Shown: in pieces, positions 12,395-21,379 of the stretch
Numbering within the stretch: the stretch's first letter is position 1
Layout of the letters: every line of letters starts with the position of its first letter
Source: Diphasiastrum complanatum
Lineage: Eukaryota; Streptophyta; Lycopodiopsida; Lycopodiales; Lycopodiaceae
Direction: 5' to 3'
NCBI GenBank assembly: GCA_029204225.1
Contig: CM055112.1
Location: forward strand, 1,495,314-1,559,313
Length of the DNA: 64,000 bases
Made by a program: the position numbers and the translations under genes
Notes under the pieces: model-generated
Databases searched by the model: none
Seen by the model: only the letters and a program-made list of their open reading frames with translations
Told to the model about the DNA's origin: nothing

Positions 12395-12545
12395 ATGATG
12401 CAGGAACTAGTTCAACCTCACAAGCAGCCGGAAACCCAGGATCCTCTATTTCGTCTTATGCAGGTGCACATATGGGAGCAGCTCCTGCAGAAAGGGCTCA
12501 AATTGTCGGAGCTCTTGGCATGATGGCTGCTTATTACAATCGATG
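12395..12545 (+). pseudogene. Terminal-exon-like fragment, family unknown
   Basis: After an acceptor-like tgatgcag, a frame rich in Gly, Ala and Ser reads to a stop near 12545 and ends AERAQIVGALGMMAAYYNR. The composition and the acceptor suggest the last exon of a host gene. The upstream frame is broken by stops, so it may be a relic or lie behind an unrecognised intron. I do not recognise the family. Confidence 0.35.
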
Positions 12546-13397
12546 AAGGTCAGATTGCAAATTGAACGCTATCTGTGTTATGATGTTTTTTGTACAGACC
12601 ATGTCTTATATGCAGTTCTTTGTCTACAATGTTTGAAGTCTTTGCTGTCACACATTTCTTTGGTTTGACACTCAAATAGTTTTTGAGTGCATTGGGAATT
12701 TTCTGGACTATGTATCTTTGGTGAAAATTTCTAATGTTATCTCTGTTGAGCTTTTCTTGGCTTCTTCACAGTCCGGACTATGACACTTGTAGTTTTCTTC
12801 AGGTCCTGGATGAGATTTTCTTGTTTACTTTTGGACTATTATCACCTGTCTACAAACAGTTGAGCATAGTCAAGATACTCACTAATTCTTGGAATGTCAT
12901 ATTGTTGTTATGTGTGAGTTGTGCAGAATTATTTTCTGAAGAAAATTGTGGTTCTCCACACCTTACCAAGAGTTGAACACTAGGATTTTTTTGAAATAGG
13001 TAGTATTAGAAGTAGACATGTTTTTGTAGATAAAAAATTGCCGCAAGTGCTTTTAGAGTTTGGATTGGAGCTATGGCATGGTCCTATGCTTTTCAGTTGA
13101 AGATTGGATTGTGTGATGCATATTTGTTGAGGAAGAGCATTGACCAATTGCTAGCATTTGAGGCGTTTGTCATTGAATCTAGTGACTTGATGTTTAACAT
13201 ATGAAGTTTTTCCTTGAGATTTATGCACTTTATTCTTGGCAGTCTCTCTTGCTACAGCTCCAACAACAAAAGCTAACTTCTTCTGATACTATTTGAAATA
13301 TTGAAGCTGAGTTTACAATGTATCTTTTATATTTTCATTTTCGTCAAGTTCCGGAACAGAATGTGTTCCAATAATTGCATACGATTGTGGCACGTGT
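12546..13397. other. Non-coding stretch before the AP2 relic
   Basis: T-rich, intron-like sequence without a convincing frame. It could include introns of the downstream AP2 relic, but no earlier AP2 exon was found here. Confidence 0.4.
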
Positions 13398-13853
13398 GCT
13401 TATGATGATGAAGAAGCTGCAGCAAAGGCATATAATCTAGCTGAATTGAATTATTGGGGCCTAGAAATAGTTATAAGCTTTTCTATGAGACTTTGATTTA
13501 AACGTCACAATTTTGAACTTTAATCCCATTTCAGAGCATAATTAAGGTTTCTAATTTGCCTGCATCTTATCAACAGGTGGTCGATTATACAAGAGAAATA
13601 GAGGAAATGCCACGTGTCTCACAGGAGTAATACATGGCTTCATTAAGAAGGTGTGAATAAACTCTAGCTCTGTAGGTTTCTGGAACCATTAAGCTGACTG
13701 TAGGAAATAATGTGTAATGTCTCAATATACAACTGTTAAACTGTCTTTTGGATGATATGCTTCAGAGCTTGAATGGAATACATTTTGATCATTATTCAGG
13801 AAAAGCAATGGTTTCTCAAGGGGTGTTTCCAGGTACTGAGGAGTTGCTCTATA
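13398..13853 (+). pseudogene. AINTEGUMENTA/WRI1-type AP2 transcription factor relic
   Basis: Three islands match consecutive parts of a double-AP2 protein. Island 1 (13398-13475) reads AYDDEEAAAKAYNLAELNYWG, the end of the first AP2 domain. Island 2 (13577-13649) follows an aacag acceptor and reads VVDYTREIEEMPRVSQE, a stop, then YMASLRR, the inter-domain linker. Island 3 (from 13799, after attattcag) reads KSNGFSRGVSRY, a stop, then GVA, the start of the second domain. The split arginine codon AG|G between islands 2 and 3 gives the expected linker frame. The stops (TAA; TGA for the usual Arg codon) and missing flanking exons make it a pseudogene. The family encodes nuclear DNA-binding developmental or lipid-synthesis regulators. 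Confidence 0.8.
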
Positions 13854-14889
13854 TACAAACTATACCTTTCTGTCATAAGTATTATGACGTAAGAATATAA
13901 TTCACGCTTCTTATTAAAAAACGCTTAGCATAAATCTACAAGCATGTCCCTCTTTTATAATATTTTCAAGTCCAAAAATAACTTTGTTGAAATAAAAAAT
14001 TAATTTCCATAGTTGATCTATATACAAGTAATATGACTAACTAATGAGAACTCTAAAATCTCAGCTTAATTATAAGCTTTCATATTGCTAGTACATCCAT
14101 TTAATTCTTATAATTAGTAAGTACTCGATTACATGTAATTTTTTGGCAATGACAATTTTGTCTTTGATAGAGAGAGACTCCTATTATATTTTGTTATTTG
14201 TTATTCTAGTTTTGAAAATACAACTTCTTTTTAGTTACAATACGATGACATCTAACACAACTATCACGAATACAAAATTTTCTTCAAAAAACTAAATTTT
14301 GTAAATTTTTTTTTTTAAAAATGTTAAACAAATCATGTCTTATGTCATTGAAATGAACTAAAAATAATAAAAAATGACGATCCTTTGACTACGAACTTTT
14401 GTATCTCAGTTTCAATACAATATATGCCTACAATTAGCATCACAAGACAAACCATTAATTAATTTGTATTATATTTTGAAATTCCAACAAATCATGAAAC
14501 TACTACACAATCTCAATAATTCAATTATCAATGTCGCATACGATGCACTCTTTAGAATTTTTATTCCACTCGAATTATGGCAAAATTGTGTAGCTAGTTC
14601 TCCTAAATAATGATGATGTATAGGAATATGGTTTGGTCTTAGAATGAAATCTATGATTCAAATGTCAAAGCTTTATAGCTCTCTTTGTCACCAAGTACGC
14701 ATGTTGGGTGATCTTGAAAAATTTTCAAAACGAGAATAGTGCATGAAAACAACACTAAAGTGCTCCAAGTTATACATAGAGAGAAATGAAAAAGGTGAAG
14801 GTAATTCAATATTGACTTAGCCAAGTAAGGTAATTACCTTAATTTTTAAATTATTACTAGCAAAGTGTGCTCGCCAAAGGCGGACATAT
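13854..14889. other. AT-rich stretch, nothing recognised
   Basis: Strongly AT-rich with homopolymer runs (for example poly-T near 14310). No frame, repeat array or element end was found. Confidence 0.5.
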
Positions 14890-14995
14890 CTATATTATAG
14901 TACTGTAAAGAAGAGGGGTTTGAGAGAGAGAATGAGATGTGTGTTTGTATGTGATGGATGCAGGTTTAGGGTTCTGAGAGCTCAAAAAAGATTTC

Positions 14996-15405
14996 TGTGT
15001 GTGCGTGTATATGTATGTGTGTTTGCACATTGTGTGTTCGTGTGTACATGTATGAGTGTGTATGTGTGTTGTGTGTGCATGTGTGATGTGTACGTGTGTA
15101 TATGTATGTGTGTTGTGTGTCTGTGCGCGTGTATGTGTATGCGTGTGTGTATGTGTGTTTGCATGTGTGTGCATGTGTGTATGTGTATGTGTTGTGTGTG
15201 TGTATTGTGTGTATGTGTTGTGTTGTGTGTGTGGGTGCATGTGTATATGTATGTGTATGTGTTGTGCGTGCATGTGGTGTGTGTGCACGTGTGTATGTGT
15301 ATGTGTATGTGTTGTGTATGTGTGTGCAAGTGTGTGTATGTGTATGTGTTGTGTATGTGTGCGCGAGTGTGTGTATGTGCATGTTTTTGTGTGTGTGTTT
15401 TTGAA
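14996..15405. repeat. TG/CA-rich alternating purine-pyrimidine tract
   Basis: About 410 bp made almost entirely of tgtg, tgta, tgca and gcgt steps, a compound microsatellite rather than a pure (TG)n. The long open frames through it on both strands (Cys/Val on one, His/Thr on the other) are artefacts of composition. Such tracts can adopt Z-DNA. Confidence 0.9.
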
Positions 15406-15529
15406 TCTAACAAATGTACAATACCAAATGTACAAATATTAAAGTAAATCAAATTTGTATAGAGTCATCACAGTCAAACATATCATATTGACCAAGCCTA
15501 ACAACCAGCAAAAGCTCACCTACATCCAT

Positions 15530-15960
15530 CCACAAAAACCCCTGCTGGTTACACTCCCACTCAAACTCCTCCCCAACCTTTTCCTCTTCATACCCCTTCC
15601 CACTCTTCTCGTGATCGCCTTCAAACTCCTCCCCAAATCATTCCCATTGTAGTCAACTCCCCCACTCCTCTCAACACTCCCTTTGCCACCTCTCCATCAG
15701 CTGACGTCTTGCCATCCTATGACATAGATGCGGAGAAGCACATAGTGGAGAATGATCGTGGTGGTCGCGTCATCACTCGCATGAGGCAACTCACACATGT
15801 GGTCTTCAACAAAGACATTTTCAAGGACTGGCGCAAACAAAGTGATGAGGAAAAACAAATTATGTCATTGACCAATTGTATAGAGAATTTTCAATCCCCT
15901 CCCTTGATTTGGAATTTGACCAAATATGAATAGGAAAATGCATGGGAAGATTGATGAGCC
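15530..15960 (+). pseudogene. Pro/Thr-rich fragment with a transposase-like domain
   Basis: A Pro/Ser/Thr-rich lead (near 15530-15700) is followed by a compact domain reading PSYDIDAEKHIVENDRGG, ITRMRQLTHVVF and IFKDWRKQSDEEK, then a frameshift and a stop before GKCMGRLMSH. The same module, better preserved, lies in reverse at 53240-53640. The pattern (RG..., then DWRK..., then a basic end) recalls the plant Ptta/En-Spm transposase domain of CACTA elements, but this is a motif impression only. Stops and a frameshift mark it as a relic. Confidence 0.45.
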
Positions 15961-16899
15961 ACCGCAATATAAGAAAAATAGAAATTATTCTTCCACAGGG
16001 AATATGATTAAAGTTCGAATAAGTTAAAGAATATTAATCGGGTTTATATATGATCTATGTACTAATAGAACAATTTTTGCTTTGATTGAATTTGCGTGCG
16101 AAAATAGTATATGGAATTAAGAGACAACTTAAGAAGACAATTTCAGACAATAAAAAACTATTGATCAAAAACAAATTTTTATAGTTTTGAATCTGAATCA
16201 GTATACATCTCTTGATGTCTTATCTTGTTGTTGTGTCTCTGATTGAATGAGTTGTTACAACGAGTAGTGCACAAGTATTTATATTGCTACAGGACAGGTC
16301 TTTTGGCCTTTGATATTCTATAACAGTAGATTTGACCGTTTACAATGATTGATATTCTGGTAGACGCTTTGTTTTCAAGGTCAAATAAATTTTGTTCGCA
16401 AATATTTCGAGACAGTCTGTCTCTTCTTCTCAGCTTCATGTTTTGCGATTTATTCCCGACAATTGTCTCTTCGTGACATTTTCGTGTTTCGCGAGTGACA
16501 AATGACAGTCTCTGAGCTTGAAGTAGAATACAGAATATTTTGTGAATTGTTCAGGACAATTTCGCGCCATCTGAGATTTGAACAGGAAACAAGATATTTC
16601 ATGACAAAAATCTTTCGAAAATCTTTCGAGAATCTGTCGAGCTTCAATAAGAAACCGTTTCATCAAGCTCTTTGCTCAAAATGCAAAGAGTCTTAGCTTC
16701 AGTGAAATCAAAAAGATCCGATATTGTCAAAAAAAAATTATTATCTAGATTATAAGTAGGCAAAGTGATCAAAGATTTATCAGAAGGAGAAAGGGTAAGG
16801 GGTGTTCTAGGGCCTATCAATGATGCCCTATTTCAAGCAGGATCAAAATCTAAACAATCATCTAAATTAACGCTCGTGTCAATAAAAAAAGTATCTATA
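15961..16899. other. Non-coding stretch
   Basis: AT-rich sequence without a persuasive frame. Around 16440-16640 there are reiterated gaca/tttcg phrases (for example atctttcgaaaatctttcga), but no ordered array. Confidence 0.4.
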
Positions 16900-16900
16900 T

Positions 16901-17317
16901 CTACAATCTTTGACTTTCAGACTTTGTACCACTAGAAGAAGTAGTTTCAGAAGTGGAATAGCCAACTTCCGAATCGTCAGAAATATTAACAAAAGAAAAA
17001 AAAAATGCATACTGAAAATCAACAAATCTACATTTTTTATTGTGAATTGGGCACTCATCTACAGACTTGAAATCATTATGTAACTTAGTGAACATTCTGT
17101 CAAGCTTAGCTCTATAGCTATGCTTGTCGAGTGCCACTAGGTCCTGATAATAAATCATGTCCTTATTCTGAGATTTGAATAACGAAGTATTGAGCAGAGA
17201 CTTAAATTTGAAATAAATCTCAGAAAATGCCTCCACACCAGGACCCTCAATAATAGAAGGAAGAATAAGAAAAAAGAGATTTGAAATACTCCAAATTATC
17301 CCTAATACCAAATTCAT
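16901..17317 (-). CDS. Open frame of unknown function, divergent to the H3-like locus
   Basis: A 138-codon frame with an ATG (ending at 17317), a hydrophobic start (LVLGIIWSISNLFFLILPSI), a charged middle (KLDRMFTKLHNDFKSVDECP) and a Ser/Thr-rich end. It lies upstream of the promoter region at 17.8-18.0 kb, transcribed away from it. No family is recognised. It could be one exon of a longer gene, a relic or chance. Confidence 0.3.
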   Translation of the reverse strand: MNLVLGIIWSISNLFFLILPSIIEGPGVEAFSEIYFKFKSLLNTSLFKSQNKDMIYYQDLVALDKHSYRAKLDRMFTKLHNDFKSVDECPIHNKKCRFVDFQYAFFFSFVNISDDSEVGYSTSETTSSSGTKSESQRL

Positions 17318-17823
17318 GAAAATAGAGAGAGCAAACTGGAATCAAAATTAGACATTTTAAACAAAAGCTACAGATGTAAAATTCCAAATATCACTCTCAG
17401 GCGCAAACTGCAGGTCAAACAAGAACCTCAAGGCAATGTGCACTGGAAAGAGATATTAGAAATTATGGTATCGGATCCGAGCATGTGAATAAAGAGCAGA
17501 AAAAAATGAGATGTAAGACGTGCTTGAATGCGATACTGGATGAGGTAGTATCGGTTCCAGGTGCAAGTAAATCAACAAACGGTAATTAGTGCAAAGGACG
17601 CACTTGAAATCAATATCCGGACAAGAAATCAAAAATTTGAGTGAAAATCCGAGTAAAATATGACATGTTTATAAAAAAAATTTCGCATGTGTAGAGGAGC
17701 TACAAAATAACATGACGTATGGTTGGTCAGAAAAAATCTGTCTATAGACAATGATTGATCTGACATCTGTCACGTGTGAGAACGACACACATTGAAAGGT
17801 GATTCATGCACGTTTTCCAACCA
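17318..17823. other. Intergenic stretch between divergent frames
   Basis: Non-coding, with scattered tatcgg/gatac phrases (near 17467, 17528 and 17548) and a cacgtgtg motif at 17771. It leads into the duplicated promoter module. Confidence 0.4.
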
Positions 17824-18034
17824 ACGTGGACTCATAATTCAGTCATCATTGTCAGTTATCGACATTCCACGTGGACTAGTTAGATGACGACACATGTCAA
17901 CGGTCGTTTTCTCACACGTGGACTCATGATTTAGTCATCATTGTCAGTACGGACATTCCACGTGGACCAGTTAGATGATGACACATGTCAACAACCATTT
18001 TCTCACGTGTGCAAGAATTTCCTATATATAAGTC
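17824..18034 (+). promoter_or_regulatory. Promoter with a duplicated 92-bp G-box module and TATA box
   Basis: Two tandem copies (17824-17915 and 17916-18006) start acgtggactcat and end ttttctcac. Each contains ccacgtgg, the ACGT core of G-box/ABRE sites bound by plant bZIP and bHLH factors, and gacacatgtcaac. CACGTG cores occur at about 17771, 17868, 17915, 17959 and 18004. A TATA box, tatatata, lies at 18023-18030, so initiation is expected near 18055-18065, about 280 bp before the H3-like ATG. The arrangement suggests a stress- or light-type promoter; activity is not shown. Confidence 0.6.
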
Positions 18035-18340
18035 ATCGTAATTTTCATTTTTTCTCGCAGAATTTTTGGTTTTCGCTCCCAATATCGCTCCCAAGCACGC
18101 CCTCTCACCGTTTAATCGCCCGCCTTCTCACAATGCGCTCAAGACCGATACCGCTGTTATTCCAATATCGCTTTCGAGCACGCATCTCCTTTCTGAAAAT
18201 ATTCTATGTATATCTTGCGCTCGAAACTGATATTCAGTTCTAGTATCGATCTCAAGCGGCCTCTGATCACAAATTTTTTTGTTTTCATTCCCTATTCTTT
18301 TCTTTACACTTTTTTTCTATAATTTTTTTTTTTTTTGAGA

Positions 18341-19438
18341 ATGATAGCCAGGACCAAATCCATTGCCTATGCCACAGCCATTGTACGACCTTCCCATGCC
18401 CGTGTTCCCCTTGGTATTGGCCATAGACGTGGCAGAAAGTAGGTCTGGTTGAGGGAGATTAGAAAACTCTAGAGATCAACTGAACTGTTTATCCCTAGGG
18501 CACCTTTCAGTCAATTTGTCAGAAATGTCACTTTGTCACTTGGGCTAAATGTTTGTTTTGTCGCAACAGCCATGCAGGCCTTATAGAATGTTGTAGAGAA
18601 TTTTTTGTCCCAGTCTTTTGAGGATTCCTGTTTTTTGACAGTGCATGGTAAGCGTGTCACTATCATGCCAAAAGATTTCATCATTCTCAAAAGACTTCGG
18701 GACCGTTTTTCTGGTCTGCATCTAGATAACACTAGCACCTCTAGAGACCTGTCTCTAGATAGAGCCAACTTGCCAACGACCTCTAGGAGAAAAAGGAAGC
18801 AGCCTGTCTCTAAGAAAGCTGGATCTTGAAGGCCAGTTGCTTCCCTTTCTCCTAGAGTTATCTCTACCAAGAGACCCCAAATTATCCTGAGCTCTGCAAG
18901 AATCATCACCCCTTCTTCTTCCTATTGTTCGTCCTGCTCCTCAGTAGGTTTCTTCACCAAAAGTGTTGATTATCCAAGAGGAGCTCAACAAAATAATAGA
19001 GAAATTTGAAAATATTGTATCTACTTCTCTTTCTTTTCCTGTAAATAATCTTTTTGTCAGAATTCCATATGATCCTGACCAAGTTTTTTTTTATTCTAAC
19101 CATTATAACCAGTATGAGGCCTACCTAGCTAATAAAATTGATATTCTCGACAATTATTTTGATTTTTTTCTTCCAGATTCACGTAAAAGCTTTAGATTGG
19201 GTCCCAAATTTTGTGACGAGCTAAAAGATAAAACATCAAAAATTTCAAATGTAATAGTAGAAGCGGGAGGCTCCTTTTTGTAGGATAATATTAGTTTCGA
19301 TTCCCATAATATAGTTTTTGTTGTTAGTCCATTTTTCATCGGAGCGATAAAGGCAAAAGAAGCCGATTTTGAGAAGGTTGTATATTTTATCAAATGCAGT
19401 CCAGTGGCAAAATTTTATTTGATTTCATATGAAATTAA
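18341..19438 (+). pseudogene. Divergent histone H3-like domain with a long C-terminal extension
   Basis: The frame from ATG 18341 opens MIARTKS, like the H3 start. After a poorly conserved tail it matches the H3 fold in order: alpha-N VWLREIRKL..RSTEL, alpha-1 PFSQFVRNV, alpha-2 ATAMQAL..NVVENFL, then FEDSCFLTVHGKRVTIMPKD and alpha-3 FIILKRLRDRF. KRVTIMPKD is identical to canonical H3. Loop 1 is of ordinary H3 length, unlike the longer CENH3 loop, and no ARKS (K9/K27) motif is seen. A Ser/Arg/Lys-rich linker follows (SRRKRKQPVSKKAGS), then, after a 1-base shift near 18910, a domain reading IIQEELNKIIEKFENIVSTS. TAG stops interrupt codons 34, 44 and 82, and TGA codon 163. As it stands it is a pseudogene, unless the stops are bypassed. 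Confidence 0.75.
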
Positions 19439-19565
19439 CTAAGGATTGCTCTTTTGTTTTTGTTGCTTTAATCTGGATTGTTGCATGCGGCATTGCTTTA
19501 ATAAGTAAAGATTTCTTTAATAAGTCTGGATTTATCGATATTTTTATTTTGGTTATTGCAGTCGG

Positions 19566-20344
19566 TATTGGAACTTGAACATTATTTCTGTAAAGATAAA
19601 TAAGGAGGGAGTATCAAATTTTCTATGTGTAAATTTGAATTCAGCTGCAAATACACATAGAGAATTTGATTCTCTACTTCATGATGTCGTTCGGGATATA
19701 CCGACTACGACAATCTCAATTGGAGAGATAACCATTAGATCTCTCAAGGTATATTCAATTTATCTCTGATTTGCATGTATTTTTTTTTAGTTTAAATCCA
19801 TCATCATAGCATAAATATATATTTTTTGTCATAATATTACTAATTTTCGTTCAATATATGCAGTGCGTATAGCTGAAGGATGCTTTTAGTTGTGCATGGT
19901 TTGTCCTGTACAATACGAAACTATTTTTGGAGTGGTATAATTTACAAGTGGATGTAGATATTGAAAAGGTAATATTTTGTTCATTTGTAATTCTTTTTAT
20001 TATGATTTAATTTTTTTACTATCATTGTTTGTAATTTGCTGATTCTCATTTTTTGTGATGACAATTCACTCTTGAGTCGTAGACTCCTGACGATGTATAT
20101 AGATTTTGGCAAGAGTTGATCTAAACATATGCAAAGAACGGTGTAAGTGTTGCAACTGAGATCGAGGGCCCTCAAATTAACAGCCTTTCAGGTTGCTCAT
20201 GATGCAGATCTTATTATATACGATCAAAAAAGAATAAAAGTCCTTTCTAACATAGAAGAAGGCGATATTACAACAGAGAGTTTTCTTGTCTTAAAAGACA
20301 TAGAGGCCCTTCCCCAAACAGAGGAAGGCGAGATTATAGGAGGA
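19566..20344 (+). pseudogene. Exon-like segments downstream of the H3-like domain
   Basis: Islands with splice-like borders continue on the same strand. The first (after ttattgcag, ending at gtatattc near 19748) reads NIISVKINKEGVSNFLCVNL. The second (after atatgcag, 19864-19968, ending aaag|gtaata) reads LKDAFSCAWFVLYNTKLFLE, with one TAG. The third (about 20080-20344) includes DDVYRFWQELI and, in another frame, HDADLIIYDQKRIKVLSNIE. They may be 3' exons of the H3-like locus or a separate gene. No domain is recognised. The last segment is cut off at about 20345 by a copia fragment. Confidence 0.4.
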
Positions 20345-20885
20345 GTTGTTCCCTTATTTCTTAGCTCTTGCAGCTCCACCTTTCTTGAATGTCTCTATAT
20401 GATGCTTTCCCATAACACATCCTTCATATATGGCGTGATGATCATCCTGTAGTGCTGGTAATCCTGTTACCATCTTCAGTTTTGCCATCAATCTTAAGCT
20501 CTCATAGTTTAAGTGGCCAAGTCTCCTATGTCACAACTCAGATTGTGATGCTGTTGAGGTAGCCAAACCATATTCACTTGGTTTTGCAGCATCCAATTTA
20601 TAAAAGCCATAGTTACTATTCTGATAACCTTCATTGGTTGTGGTCCATATCCTTCATTGGGCATCCATCCTTGACAAATTCAACTTTGAGATGTTGATTT
20701 GCCATCACACCAACGAAAAGCCAACTCTTTTTGAGTCCAGGAACATAAATCACATTAGAGATATTCTTGATCTTACCATCAGAAAACTGCACAAGTACAT
20801 TGCCAATACCATGTATTTGGCATTCCTCCCCATTGGCTTGTGTGACCTTGTCCCCATCATGGATTGGCAAGAATTTTTCAAACCA
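20345..20885 (-). pseudogene. Copia protease/pre-integrase fragment
   Basis: On the minus strand: VTQANGEECQIHGIGNVLVQ, NVIYVPGLKKSWLFVG (the post-protease region) and, after frame breaks, GDLATLNYESLRLMAKLKMV and YEGCVMGKHH (the pre-integrase zinc region). LTRs, RT and RNase H are absent. It abuts the exon-like segments at 20345. Confidence 0.7.
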
Positions 20886-21379
20886 ATCGCAGTCAGGGCC
20901 TCAGACCAACGCTCAAAAGACTGAAGCTAATGTGCAGTATATACCGAGGGTCAAACAGATTGTTGAAAATTTTGAAAAGACTGACCATTGTTGTGACATT
21001 TTCAAAGAGAGAAGAGGAGTGGGTGATGGTATCAAAGGACGTACCTATCACCTTTGTCCTCTCCCTTGTTTGCTGATCCTTCCTCACCCTCTTTATCCTC
21101 CTCACTCTCCTTATCCTCCTCACATTTGAATGCTCCTCTTGCTCTTGCACTTTGCTTGTTCTTCTTGCTCTTCCTCTTTGCTTACTCCTTGCAAAATCAA
21201 ATGTGGTGAGTTCAAGAAAAAAAGGAAAAGTGGAAGATGGAGGTTTTCTGAGTAATGGATGCAAGATAATATTTCTCTCTATCTCTTTTCCTCACTCTCT
21301 CTTTCTCTTACATTATAGTATCAATTTCAATGTGATTGCAGTTTGGTTTTTTTGACTTCATGTTTTCTATGTAGGTTTA
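20886..21379. other. Unassigned stretch
   Basis: A short plus-strand frame includes EANVQYIPRVKQIVENFEKT and then dissolves into CT-rich sequence (21050-21190). Family unknown; probably a mobile-element remnant. Confidence 0.3.

Noticed and set aside
14890-15452. Overlapping frames of 100-180 codons rich in His/Thr or Cys/Val
   Set aside because: They are translations of the TG/CA microsatellite; both strands and several frames are open because of composition alone.
18341-18830. Centromeric histone CENH3
   Set aside because: Loop 1 has the ordinary H3 length and the alpha-2 region lacks the typical CENH3 insertion; only a general H3-like call is supported.
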